Origin: an uncultured Tateyamaria sp.
Lineage (GTDB): Bacteria; Pseudomonadota; Alphaproteobacteria; Rhodobacterales; Rhodobacteraceae
Direction: 5' to 3'
DNA length: 64,000 bases
Assembly (NCBI RefSeq): GCF_947494755.1
Contig: NZ_CANLVZ010000007.1
Span: forward strand, 140,142 to 204,141
Both the position numbers and the translations under genes were made by a program. Of this stretch, positions 53,549 through 63,904 are shown in pieces (within the stretch, counting starts at the first letter, position 1; every line of letters begins with the position of its first letter). Under the pieces are notes generated by a model that made no database searches, was not told the origin of the DNA, and worked only from the letters and a program-made list of their open reading frames with translations.

Positions 53549-53998
53549 CTAGCCGGATGCGCCCTCGATCATATCGACGCGCGTGGCATGTCGACCGCCC
53601 TCGAACTCGGTCGTCAAGAAGGCATCGACCAGTTCAAGCGCCAGCCCTTCGCCCACCACCCGCGCACCGATGGATAGCATATTGGCGTCATTATGGGCGC
53701 GGATCATACGGGCCGAAAATGTATCAAGGCACACACCGCACCGCACACCTGCGACCTTGTTGGCGGCCATCATGATCCCCTGCCCCGTCCCGCACAGGAT
53801 GATCCCAAAGCGGCAATCGCCTGACGCCACCTTGTGCGCCGCCGCCTGACCATGGATCGGGTAATGCGTGCTGTCCGGCGATGTTGGGCCGATATCGACC
53901 GCCTCCCAGCCAAGCGACTCAATATGTGTGGCGACAGCCTGGCGCATTTCGATGGCTGCGTGATCACTGGAAAGGACAATGCGGGTGTTAGATGTCAT
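53549..53998 (-). CDS. rpiB: Ribose 5-phosphate isomerase B
   Basis: Interconverts ribose 5-phosphate and ribulose 5-phosphate, alongside rpe in the pentose phosphate pathway. The 149-residue protein has IVLSSDHAAIEMRQAVATHI, DIGPTSPDSTHYPIHGQAAA and the active-site cysteine region FGIILCGTGQGIMMAANKVA with GVRCGVCLDTFSARMIRAHN-DANMLSIGARV. It belongs to the RpiB/LacAB type, not RpiA. Divergent from the Old Yellow Enzyme gene across a 202-base gap. Confidence 0.95.
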   Translation of the reverse strand: MTSNTRIVLSSDHAAIEMRQAVATHIESLGWEAVDIGPTSPDSTHYPIHGQAAAHKVASGDCRFGIILCGTGQGIMMAANKVAGVRCGVCLDTFSARMIRAHNDANMLSIGARVVGEGLALELVDAFLTTEFEGGRHATRVDMIEGASG

Positions 53999-54200
53999 GG
54001 ATCAGGTTCCAATTCGGGGGCGCAGAGCGATGCCATGCGGACCCATGGGCCAAGGGTGAGACGGTGCGTGCGTGATAGCAGAACAGGCACCGACGTCCAG
54101 CGGTCGATCCCCGTGCCGCCACGTCTTGCGGCCCGACTGATTGCGACCGGATCATATCCCGCTAAGGTGGCGCGATGCCGACCGACCCTCAACCCTATTG

Positions 54201-55457
54201 ATGGATTGTCTCACCGTGACGCCGCCTGACCACGCCCCGACCCTCTTTAGCCCGTTTGACATCACGGACAGCATCCGCGTTCCAAATCGGTTCTTCAAAT
54301 CCGCGATGAGTGAGGTGATGGCCAAGCAGGGCATTAACCTGCCCACCCAAGATCACATCAAGGTCTACGAACGGTGGTCCATGGGCGGAACGGCTGTACT
54401 GGTCACCGGCAACGTCATGATCGACCGCACTGCGTTGGGCGAGCCGGGCAATGTCGTGTTGGAACAGGGCACCGACCTTGCCCCCTTCAAGGAGTGGACC
54501 GAGGCGGTGCGCGCCGCCAACCCCGACGGACAGTTCTGGATGCAGATCAATCATCCGGGCAAGCAAAGCCCGAAATTTCTGACACCTCAACCTGTCGCCC
54601 CAAGCGCGGTGGCCTTGGGGCAAGGGCTGGATGCGGCCTTTGCCCGTCCCCGCGCGCTGGAACCGGGGGAAATTCTGGAGATCATTGAGCGCTTTGCCCA
54701 AACCGCAAAGCTGGCGCAAACCGCCGGCTTTGACGGGGTGCAGATTCATGGCGCGCACGGGTATCTGGTGAACCAGTTTCTGTCGCCCCACCATAATCGG
54801 CGCGAGGATGCGTGGGGCGGCTCTCCGGCGAAACGCCGCGCCTTTGTCCTCGAGATCTTGCGCGCGATCAGGCGCGAGGTGGGCGCGCAATTCCCGGTGT
54901 CGATCAAGATGAACAGCGCGGATTTCCAGAAAGGCGGGTTTGAGGGCGCAGATGCCCAGGAGCTGATCCGCGCCCTGTCAGACGAGGGGATCGACCTGAT
55001 CGAGATTTCCGGCGGCAATTATGAAAGCCCCGCGATGACCGGTGCCAGACAGTCAACGAAAGCCCGCGAGGCCTATTTTCTGGATTTCGCTGCGCAGGCC
55101 CGCGCGCTGACAGATGTGCCCATCGTCGTGACCGGCGGGTTCCGATCTGTGGCAGGGATGGAGGAGGCGCTGGCGTCTGGTGCCACGGATTTCGTCGGGA
55201 TCGCACGCGCCTTAACCGTGGACCCGGAGCTTCCGCAGAATGCGGCGCGCGATCCGAATTATTACTGTGAGGTGGGCCGCGCGACGACCGGGATCCGGAA
55301 GTTGGACAAGATGTTCATGCTGGCGATCACCTATTACGAAACCCAAATTCGCCGGATGGCAAATGGGAAGGACCCCGACCCGAACATCTCTCCCTGGTGG
55401 GCGGTGGTGCAAAGCGCGTGGGCTTTGGGTGCTGCTGCGTTTCGCAAAAGACGGTAA
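54201..55457 (+). CDS. NADH:flavin oxidoreductase, Old Yellow Enzyme family
   Basis: A 418-residue FMN-binding TIM barrel. FSPFDITDSIRVPNRFFKSA (flavin-binding start), GTAVLVTGNVMIDRTAL, the region QFWMQINHPGKQSPKF, the signature HGAHGYLVNQFLSPHHNRRE-DAWGGS and the FMN phosphate site VVTGGFRSVAGM with ATDFVGIARALTVDP. It lacks the C-terminal iron-sulfur/FAD half of 2,4-dienoyl-CoA reductase. Likely reduces an activated C=C bond; substrate unknown. ATG 54201 used; GTG 54216 is possible. It is followed by mobile-element remnants. Confidence 0.93.
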   Translation: MDCLTVTPPDHAPTLFSPFDITDSIRVPNRFFKSAMSEVMAKQGINLPTQDHIKVYERWSMGGTAVLVTGNVMIDRTALGEPGNVVLEQGTDLAPFKEWTEAVRAANPDGQFWMQINHPGKQSPKFLTPQPVAPSAVALGQGLDAAFARPRALEPGEILEIIERFAQTAKLAQTAGFDGVQIHGAHGYLVNQFLSPHHNRREDAWGGSPAKRRAFVLEILRAIRREVGAQFPVSIKMNSADFQKGGFEGADAQELIRALSDEGIDLIEISGGNYESPAMTGARQSTKAREAYFLDFAAQARALTDVPIVVTGGFRSVAGMEEALASGATDFVGIARALTVDPELPQNAARDPNYYCEVGRATTGIRKLDKMFMLAITYYETQIRRMANGKDPDPNISPWWAVVQSAWALGAAAFRKRR

Positions 55458-55639
55458 CGGGCAGCTTGGGAACTGTTGCGACGGTAGGCAAGGCTTGCGC
55501 GTGGGACGGTGGGCCTCTTCGGCCGGGCAAAGCGGCTTTTTGAACCCAGCTCGGCGATGTCAAGAAACGTTGATACATTCCTGCCCTGAGCCCGCTGATA
55601 AACCCGATGACGGCTCGGCAATAACCCGACGGTCAGCCT

Positions 55640-55905
55640 AAATCGCTTCATGGAAACACCGACGAACATGATTGGTGTTTTCGACACGGACTGCGTGACG
55701 TGTTCGGCCGACGGAGGTGGTTCGGTTCGTTTGAACAGTATCGAGCCGTTGCAGAACGCCAGATACCGCCGCAGGCTTTTGTGCGGCCGAGACGCGCAGA
55801 AAGGCCGCCTCGCATTTGATCATTCGCCACAGCCGTTCAACAAAGACGTTGTCTCGCTATGCGCCCTTTTCATCCGTGCTGATCTGGATGTCGACGTCCT
55901 TCAGC
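55640..55905 (-). pseudogene. IS3-type transposase remnant, C-terminal part
   Basis: Read on the minus strand from about 55905: IKTLKDVDIQISTDEKGA, a stop codon, then RDNVFVERLWRMIKCEAAFL, and after a frame change RYLAFCNGSI. These match the DDE integrase end of IS3 transposases (usual form ISMDGKGAWRDNVFVERLWR-SVKYE and RYLAFYNGRRPHSSL). An internal stop (W to stop, TGG to TAG) and a frameshift show decay. Only the last third of the enzyme is left; the upstream part is replaced by a plus-strand fragment of another element. Confidence 0.75.
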
Positions 55906-56109
55906 GTCTTGATGGACGGGAGGGGCCGCTACCTCGATAACGTCTTCATCGAACGTCTTTGGCGGTCAATGAAGCAGGAGGCGATCTATTTCGAAGAATT
56001 CAGCGACGGCTTTGAGGGCAAGCGTATCATCAAGGACTGGATTACCTTCTCCAACACCAAGCGGCCTCATTCGGCGCTTGAACGGCTGACACCGGACGAC
56101 GCAGATTAG
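55906..56109 (+). pseudogene. IS3-type transposase remnant, opposite orientation
   Basis: Plus strand: MDGRGRYLDNVFIERLWRSM (from 55912), then KQEAIYFEEFSDGFEGKRII, KDWITFSNTKRPHSALERLT and a stop at 56107. This is the C-terminus of an IS3-type integrase, intact over about 65 codons but lacking everything upstream. It abuts the minus-strand fragment exactly at the homologous ERLW region, so two different elements recombined or one inserted into another and both were then deleted. Confidence 0.8.
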
Positions 56110-56490
56110 GCAGGCGAAAAAGAGCAAAAAAGCAGCATGAGACCTAAACCCAATACACCTTAGAAACGCTGCAAACCTGTCTGAAAAGGTGGGACCACTT
56201 CAGAGATCGAAGACCGCCCAATAGCCGCGAAACAAGAGCAGAGCGGCGGCGGACACCATTCCCAGAACAACTGACTTCTTCATCCAGTGCACAGATTTCA
56301 ACTGCACCTGACGAGGCGGCGAGCAACTTCATTTGATCGGATAGAGATGTTGGAAACTGGACTTTCACAGCACTGCAACAAATCGGCAACTTTGGGTTGG
56401 GTAGGGGGCATTGGCGCAGGGCTGCTAAATGGCAGTAAAGCGGGACTTTGCGGTCATTTGGTCCCCTCAATCGAACGTCCGCTTATCAAA
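56110..56490. other. Gene-poor interval with IS end remnant
   Basis: From about 56170 to 56202 the sequence CCTGTCTGAAAAGGTGGGACC looks like an IS3-type terminal repeat belonging to the plus-strand transposase remnant. Immediately beyond, on the minus strand, a 27-codon frame (56200-56283, MKKSVVLGMVSAAALLLFRG...) resembles a signal or membrane segment cut off at the IS end. The rest, to the LysR gene, has no credible gene. Confidence 0.45.
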
Positions 56491-57432
56491 CTAACTTGAA
56501 GCTCTTTTAAGTGTGGCACCTGATTTACCGGAACCCTCGCGTTTCGCCACGACGTCTTTTAGGAATGCGATGAAAGCCCTTACGCGCGGAAGCGCTGTTT
56601 GGCCCGGGGGTATCAAAGCCGTGATAGGGCTCGGGTCATCATCGTGAACGTTGACGAGCAGAGGAACCAAACGCCGGGCCTCCAAGGCGTCCGCCCCGAG
56701 AAAATCGCCAAGCCGCACGATCCCGGCTCCGGCTTCCGCGAGCCGGAGGAGTGTCTCTGCGGTGTCAGAGACAACCGGACCGCTGACGGAAACTATAAGG
56801 GGGCGGCCGTCCTCAAGCATCGGCCAGCGGGTTTGATGCGGGAAGCCCGCAAGTAGAAGGCAGTCGTGCTGTTTCAGGTCCTGCGGGGTTTGGGGGGTCC
56901 CTCGCCGCATGAGGTAATCAGGACTCGCGGCGATGACGCGCCGGACAGTTCCCAAAGGCACTGCATGCAGGTCGCTATCCTCAAGTCTGCCCACGCGGAT
57001 CGCCACGTCCACCCTTTCGTCCAGCACATCGACCCTGCGGTCCGAGACTGCGATCTCAACGCGGACCTTTGGATGTGCCGCAAGAAAGGCCGGGAGCATA
57101 GGCGCAAGGCGATGGTGGGCGAAGGCGCTGCCGCAATTGACCCGAAGAGTCCCCGAAGTCTCGCCCGTGGCCTCGGAGAGCTCCGCCTGCGCTGCTTCCA
57201 AAGTTGCGAGGACCGAATAAGCGTGATCGAGAAACCGTTCACCCTCGGACGTGAGGAAGAGGCGGCGGGTGGAGCGATGCATCAGTCTCACGCCGAGCGC
57301 GTCCTCCAGCCGCGAGACCATCCGACTTAGGCCCGAGGCTGTGCGCCCATCGTCCTGAGCGGCGGCGGCGAAAGAACCGGTCTCATGAACGCGCACAAAG
57401 GCGGCGATCTCTGGAAGGAGGTGACGTGCCAT
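56491..57432 (-). CDS. LysR-type transcriptional regulator
   Basis: A 313-residue LTTR. N-terminal winged HTH: FVRVHETGSFAAAAQDDGRT then SGLSRMVSRLEDALGVRLMH-RSTRRLFLTSEGERFL. The effector domain begins SGTLRVNCGSAFAHHRLAPM. I use ATG 57432 rather than the TTG at 57441. It is divergent from the tautomerase gene with 94 bases between them, the usual arrangement for a LysR regulator and its target. Inducer unknown. Part of the variable region beside tRNA-Arg. Confidence 0.93.
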   Translation of the reverse strand: MARHLLPEIAAFVRVHETGSFAAAAQDDGRTASGLSRMVSRLEDALGVRLMHRSTRRLFLTSEGERFLDHAYSVLATLEAAQAELSEATGETSGTLRVNCGSAFAHHRLAPMLPAFLAAHPKVRVEIAVSDRRVDVLDERVDVAIRVGRLEDSDLHAVPLGTVRRVIAASPDYLMRRGTPQTPQDLKQHDCLLLAGFPHQTRWPMLEDGRPLIVSVSGPVVSDTAETLLRLAEAGAGIVRLGDFLGADALEARRLVPLLVNVHDDDPSPITALIPPGQTALPRVRAFIAFLKDVVAKREGSGKSGATLKRASS

Positions 57433-57526
57433 TGCTGACAAACTCGCATGACTATTTCGCTATTTCAGCTATATTACGGCATCATACGCAAGGATAAAGT
57501 GCATGGCATTCGCGAAGGAGCACCCA

Positions 57527-57916
57527 ATGCCATTTAACAAGATCCATGTCCCCGAAGACCTGCCGACCGAGACCTGCCGTGCCATCAATGACTTGCTACA
57601 TGAGACCCTGGTCAAGACCTGCAGTTCCCACCCCGACGACTATTTCTGTCTCGTCTGCCGTTATCCGGCCGGAGACATGATCTTCCATCCGACCTTCCTT
57701 GGACAACGGGACGTTGAGAGCACCATTGTGATCGAGATCGCACTGCTTGCCGGACGGAGCGACACGCAGAAGGATGCACTGTTCAAGGACGTTCGCCAGC
57801 GCATGGCCGAAATCGGCTTCGACCCAAGAAATTCAATCATGTTCCTGATCGAGAACGCGCCAATCGACTGGTCTTTCAGTGAAGCCGGATCGGTCAAATC
57901 GGTTTGGGCAACGTAG
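57527..57916 (+). CDS. Tautomerase-superfamily protein
   Basis: A 129-residue tautomerase. The start at 57527 is set by function: these enzymes need a proline right after the cleaved methionine, and this frame reads MPFNKIHVPEDL with AAGGAG 6 bases upstream; the ATG at 57503 would bury Pro. Other features: DYFCLVCRYPAGDMIFHPTF and STIVIEIALLAGRSDTQKDA, with IENAPIDWSFSEAG at the end, as in the malonate-semialdehyde decarboxylase-like/Tautomerase_2 group. Divergent LysR neighbour probably controls it. Confidence 0.87.
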   Translation: MPFNKIHVPEDLPTETCRAINDLLHETLVKTCSSHPDDYFCLVCRYPAGDMIFHPTFLGQRDVESTIVIEIALLAGRSDTQKDALFKDVRQRMAEIGFDPRNSIMFLIENAPIDWSFSEAGSVKSVWAT

Positions 57917-57994
57917 GGGCGCGAGCAGATGCGTCGCTGCGCAACGCATCCCCTGTCTCAGGTGCGATTGGAGTACGCCTTTAACCGTTCATAT

Positions 57995-58276
57995 TCACAG
58001 CCGACGGGACAGCATGGCCACGATCAAAAGCAGCAATGCCACGGCTCCGAGAGACCAGCGCAGGCTACTTGCTTCGGCCACCAGTCCCACGAGTGGCGGC
58101 CCAAGCAAGAACCCAGCGTAGCCCAAAGTAGAGACAGCGGCCACACCGACCCCTGGCGCATCGGGCGACAGCTTGCCCGCGATCCGGAACGCGAGCGGTA
58201 CGATGGGGGCGAGTCCGAAGCCTACAAGGACGAGGCCTACTAAGGCTGTGGGGGCATTGGGCGCAGCGGCAGTCAC
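57995..58276 (-). pseudogene. MFS transporter, C-terminal remnant
   Basis: About 94 codons with the last two to three membrane segments of a major-facilitator transporter: LVGLVLVGFGLAPIVPLAFR, GVAAVSTLGYAGFLLGPPLV and SLRWSLGAVALLLLIVAML. The upstream (5') part is missing; near 58276 the reading frame turns into unrelated sequence. The stop is intact. Truncation by deletion is the simplest reading. Confidence 0.78.
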
Positions 58277-58277
58277 A

Positions 58278-58427
58278 GCGTACCTTCGAGATTCGATTTC
58301 AGTGTTGACCAAACAGTTCAGCCAAATGGACGTGAGACTGTTCAGCAGCGATATCGAGACGTTCATAGGACGCTATCTCGAAGCACTTACTTCGCAGCCA
58401 ATACCTCCCAACATTAGTCAGAAGTAA
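58278..58427 (+). pseudogene. Possible C-terminal fragment of an unknown gene
   Basis: Right where the MFS fragment breaks off, a plus-strand frame gains protein-like character: LRDSISVLTKQFSQMDVRLF then SSDIETFIGRYLEALTSQP and a stop at 58427. No start or ribosome site is visible, and the composition differs from the MFS remnant. It is probably the tail of a gene whose front was lost in the same deletion. Identity unknown. Confidence 0.3.
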
Positions 58428-58593
58428 CCCGTCTAAGCAATCTGAACCGGACCTTCGTGCAACGCGCAGCATTGGTCAGTTTGGGGGCTCATTTCAGACG
58501 CCCCCGTGATCCGCGATCACCAACGACCTTTGACAATTCAAGTCAAACCCGCGACGCGGACGCCAATCTGCCCGCCGCATCAAACGAAAAAAC

Positions 58594-58670
58594 TGGCGAT
58601 CCCGGAAGGACTCGAACCCTCAACATCCTGATTAGAAGTCAGGTGCTCTATCCAGTTGAGCTACGGGACC
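58594..58670 (-). tRNA. tRNA-Arg (anticodon TCT)
   Basis: A 77-base cloverleaf on the minus strand: acceptor GGTCCCG with CGGGATC, D arm AGCTCAACTGGATAGAGC, anticodon arm CTGAC-TTCTAAT-CAG with anticodon TCT, T arm GAGGG-TTCGAGT-CCTTC, and encoded CCA. Its 3' end faces the remnant-rich region to the left, as at many integration sites, but I could not find a second copy of the tRNA end that would mark an attachment site. Confidence 0.96.
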
Positions 58671-58714
58671 GCGCGGCATCAGTCATGGCGCAGGTGCGCG
58701 CAGGTGGCAAGATG

Positions 58715-59179
58715 TCAAAGCGTACGCGTCATGAAAACACTGAGCGGGTCGCGCACATAGTCACCGAACGGATCACACAGCGTGAACCCATGCGCGCCGT
58801 AAAGCGCCCGCGCGGGTGCAAAGAGCGCGGCAGACCCCGTTTCAAGGCTCAGCCGGGACATCCCGAGGGTGCGGGCGTGCGCGATCAAGGCCGTCACAAG
58901 CGCCGCCCCCACCCCGCGCCCGCGCGCAGCAGCCGCAGTGTGCATGGACTTCAACTCGCCATGGGTCGGCTCGAGCGTGGCCAGTGCCCCGACGCCCAGC
59001 AACACACCCTCGTGGCGGGCGGCAAACAGGACCGCACCCGCGTCGAGCAGCGTACCGGGCTCCATCACGTGACAGCTTTCGGCCGGGGACGTCGCGCGCA
59101 TCAGTTCGAAATGTCGGATCAAAAGAGCGTGGACATCCGGTGTGGCGACGGTGTCCTGCGTGACGCTTAGTGCGTCCAT
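58715..59179 (-). CDS. GNAT-family N-acetyltransferase
   Basis: A 154-residue GNAT protein: [31 protein letters not shown], acetyl-CoA loop [20 protein letters not shown] (RGRGVG), then [20 protein letters not shown] and [16 protein letters not shown]. The motif [10 protein letters not shown] after the N-terminal helix is common in PhnO/YhbS-like relatives. It overlaps the complex I subunit gene by 13 bases and is downstream of it. Substrate unknown. Confidence 0.9.
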   Translation of the reverse strand: MDALSVTQDTVATPDVHALLIRHFELMRATSPAESCHVMEPGTLLDAGAVLFAARHEGVLLGVGALATLEPTHGELKSMHTAAAARGRGVGAALVTALIAHARTLGMSRLSLETGSAALFAPARALYGAHGFTLCDPFGDYVRDPLSVFMTRTL

Positions 59180-59478
59180 GCCCCACGCCGCCCGGTTGCG
59201 AAATTCTCGCCGTAGCCACCGGCGCGGATGTTGGCGCGTCGCTTGTTGGGCTCTTGCACTATTGCGTCGATGCCGTGATGGCTCGCGTAGTCAAGGGCCG
59301 CCTCTTTGGTGTCAAAGGACATGCGCACCTGCGCCTGTGTGTCCGAAGACGACGTCCACCCCATCAGCGGATCAACCGAGCGCGCCGTGGAGGGCACAAA
59401 TTCCAGCACCCAATGCTTGGTCTTGGCTGTGCCCGAGGACATGGCCGTTTTGGCAGGCTGAAAGATGCGTGCGCGCAT
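59167..59478 (-). CDS. Complex I accessory subunit (NDUFS4-like ETC complex I protein)
   Basis: A 103-residue protein with [40 protein letters not shown] and [19 protein letters not shown], which is the ETC complex I conserved region shared with the mitochondrial 18-kDa NDUFS4 subunit. Bacterial members are confined largely to alphaproteobacteria. It stabilises NADH:ubiquinone oxidoreductase at its peripheral arm; the main nuo genes are not here. AGGAG lies before ATG 59478. Confidence 0.93.
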   Translation of the reverse strand: MRARIFQPAKTAMSSGTAKTKHWVLEFVPSTARSVDPLMGWTSSSDTQAQVRMSFDTKEAALDYASHHGIDAIVQEPNKRRANIRAGGYGENFATGRRGAWTH

Positions 59479-59577
59479 GAATAGGCTCCTAAGCGTGTCA
59501 GGGATATATCGGCAATTGTGGCCCGTCTCGCAAGATGCGAATTGTCTCAGGACGCGAAGGGGTCATAAGGTGCGGCC

Positions 59578-60723
59578 ATGGCACCCTCTTTATCTCATGT
59601 GGACTGGATATTGACGACCGGGCGGCTGCTCGGGTTGGATCAGATGGTCTATGGGCTGGCCGAGCGGCTGTGTGATGCGGGCGTGCCGCTCATGCGCCTG
59701 CGCCTCAGCATGCGCACAACGCACCCGCTGACCGAAGCCGAAAGTGTGCTGTGGGAGGCGGGCACCGGCCCCATCGTGCAATCCGACGCGCCCCATGGGC
59801 TTGAGAGCCGCCCTGCCTATATCGGCAGTCCCATGGCGGTGATCGCCGAAACACGAGCCCCGCTGCGCCGCCAATTGACCGCGCCACTGGCCCCGTCTGA
59901 TCACCTTGTGCTGCACGAGTTGCAAGATCGCGGGGCCACCGACTATTTCGGGATGCCTCTTGATTTCGTGGTGGGTGCCGGTGGGATGGTAATCTTTGTG
60001 TCCAACGCCCCAAACGGGTTTTCCGACGCGGATATTGACCTGCTCAGCCAGATCGCCAACGCGCTTTGCCCCATTGCCGAGGCGCACGGCAATCATCGCC
60101 TCGCCACCGCCATCGCCACCAGCTATCTGGGCGCGCGCACCGGACAGCGGGTGCTGGACGGCCAGATCACCCGCGGCAATATCGAAACGATTGAGGCCGC
60201 GATCCTGTTCAGCGACATCCGGGGCTGGACCGCCCTCAACGCCACCCGTCCGGCCAGCGAGGCACTGGCCATCGCCAACACCTATTTCGAGGTCATGTCC
60301 GAAGCAGTGGACACCACCGACGGCGAAATCCTGAAGTTCATGGGTGACGGTGTGCTGGCCCTGTTCCCAAGCGATGGCAGCGATCAGGGGCGGCAAAACG
60401 CGTGCCGTCAGGCCATCGCCGCGTCTCATGCCGCCCAAGGGATTGCGACGCTCGCCGAATTGCCCGTGCCCTTCGGGATCGGCATCCATTACGGCGCAGT
60501 GCTTTATGGCAATGTGGGTGCGCGCACCCGGATCGATTTCACCATTCTGGGCCAAGCGGTGAACATCGCCTCACGCGTTGAGTCTTTTTGCGGACGCCTG
60601 AGCCAGACCATATTGGTGTCTGACACGGTCGCAGCCATCGCCGATGTCCCGATGCAGCATGTAGCGACGCACTACCTCAAGGGGCTTGAGACGCCCATGC
60701 CATTGCACACCCCCGGCACCTGA
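59578..60723 (+). CDS. Class III adenylate/guanylate cyclase
   Basis: A 381-residue protein. The C-terminal cyclase domain (about 205 onward) begins AAILFSDIRGWTALNA, with the metal-binding Asp, and has LKFMGDGVLALFP with the second metal Asp and the beta-hairpin; VPFGIGIHYGAVLYGNVGAR and ILGQAVNIASRVESFC follow. The N-terminal 200 residues look like a GAF-type sensor (DYFGMPLDFVVGAGGMVIFV). No membrane segment. ATP or GTP specificity cannot be settled by eye. Stand-alone gene 97 bases before uvrB. Confidence 0.93.
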   Translation: MAPSLSHVDWILTTGRLLGLDQMVYGLAERLCDAGVPLMRLRLSMRTTHPLTEAESVLWEAGTGPIVQSDAPHGLESRPAYIGSPMAVIAETRAPLRRQLTAPLAPSDHLVLHELQDRGATDYFGMPLDFVVGAGGMVIFVSNAPNGFSDADIDLLSQIANALCPIAEAHGNHRLATAIATSYLGARTGQRVLDGQITRGNIETIEAAILFSDIRGWTALNATRPASEALAIANTYFEVMSEAVDTTDGEILKFMGDGVLALFPSDGSDQGRQNACRQAIAASHAAQGIATLAELPVPFGIGIHYGAVLYGNVGARTRIDFTILGQAVNIASRVESFCGRLSQTILVSDTVAAIADVPMQHVATHYLKGLETPMPLHTPGT

Positions 60724-60820
60724 GCGGGCGAAATCCATGCCCTGCTGACAGGAATTGGCAAGGGCACATCTTGCATCTGCGCGCCCGCGTGACAGATAGA
60801 GACACAAGGAGGCTTTTGCC

Positions 60821-63019
<2,199 letters not shown>

Positions 63020-63023
63020 GATG

Positions 63024-63066
63024 GCCAATATTGGCGTATTAGGATTGCAATTGGTTTGAATACGCC
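63024..63066. repeat. Nested inverted repeats downstream of uvrB
   Basis: A perfect 12-base palindrome GCCAATATTGGC (63024-63035) overlaps the left arm of a second inverted repeat, GGCGTATT (63033-63040) with AATACGCC (63059-63066) around an 18-base loop. Both lie in the 95-base gap between uvrB and the broken gene. There is no T run, so termination is unclear; an operator for the downstream gene is an alternative. Confidence 0.45.
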
Positions 63067-63114
63067 GAATTGTCGGACTAACTAAATCTGGGTTTCAGGT
63101 AGGGAGTCCGACTT

Positions 63115-63630
63115 TTGCCAATACTTCTCGCAATTCTTGCTGCCGTTGGTGGCGCTATTTGGTGGTGAGTGCGCGCCAATCCCCGCGAAGCGATTCATAC
63201 GGCGCAAGACGCTGCGACAACGCTTATGAACGCGCCGCGCAGCCTGGCCTTTCGCCGAGATACAAACATACATCCGGTCGAAGGAATAGATGACCCACGC
63301 ATTGCGAGATGTGCAATTGCTCAATCCTTCATCGAACTTGATCAGCTACCGACCCTTGAACAACGAAACCGCCTCAACGTCGTTCTTCGGTCGCGCCTGA
63401 ACTGCACCGAAGAGGACGCGCGGGAAATGGAAGTACTCGGCCGTTGGCTGGTCACGCAATGCGGCACCGCTAAGGAAGCTATTCCCAGACTTGGTCGCCG
63501 TCTCAAAAAGCTCGACAACGGTAAATCATGGGACAACACGCAAGAGGTCCTTTTCGCCCTGATCGAGGGAGATTTATCGCCCGCCCAAGTAGACGCGATT
63601 GATGATTTGCGGATTGCATTTAAGCGATAA
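63115..63630 (+). pseudogene. Membrane-anchored helical protein, broken by one in-frame stop
   Basis: From TTG 63115, with AGGGAG 8 bases upstream, the frame reads a hydrophobic anchor LPILLAILAAVGGAIWW, then TGA at 63166, then without frame change VRANPREAIHTAQDAATTLM and a further 130 codons (IDDPRIARCAIAQSFIELDQ, EMEVLGRWLVTQCGTAKEAI). A TGG to TGA change would restore an IWWWVRANP junction, a natural end of a membrane anchor. The part after the stop could be translated from GTG 63169 as a soluble 153-residue protein, without the anchor. Family not named; sequencing error is a possible alternative. Confidence 0.65.
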
Positions 63631-63733
63631 GTTGATGGCACCAAGCGTCGCACCGCTGAGGCTGCAAGCAGTTCATTGGGCAGTTTCGCAAATCATCGCG
63701 TGACAAATCCCGCTCTGCGTATATCTCAACAGC

Positions 63734-63904
63734 ATGCTGATACGCACATCCATCCTCTTCCTCCTCCCCACCCTCGCCAACGCGTGGACCTTCACACCGT
63801 CTCCCATTTGTACCCTCGATCACGCAGAACCGGGCGTTGCGGTCAAACTCACCTACGACCACGCCACCAAAGTCTACGCCATTGCCGTTGACCTGCTCCC
63901 CTGA
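63734..63904 (+). pseudogene. Small exported protein, cut by an IS element
   Basis: ATG 63734 opens MLIRTSILFLLPTLANAWTF, a signal peptide, followed by TPSPICTLDHAEPGVAVKLT and YDHATKVYAIAVDLLP, then a stop at 63902-63904. The strand pattern (W-x-P..CTL..H, repeated beta strands) seems to be cut mid-domain. The stop lies within the terminal sequence of the IS3-family element that follows, so the reading frame was probably longer before insertion. Function unknown. Confidence 0.5.

Noticed and set aside
53995..54192. Minus-strand frame of 65 codons that overlaps the rpiB start by ATGA
   Set aside because: The only start is a TTG, no ribosome site precedes it, composition is Arg-rich as in shadow frames, and no family is recognised. 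The ATGA overlap is suggestive but not enough.
58457..59170. 237-codon plus-strand frame over tRNA-Arg and the acetyltransferase
   Set aside because: Covers a tRNA on the other strand and the antisense of a clear GNAT gene.
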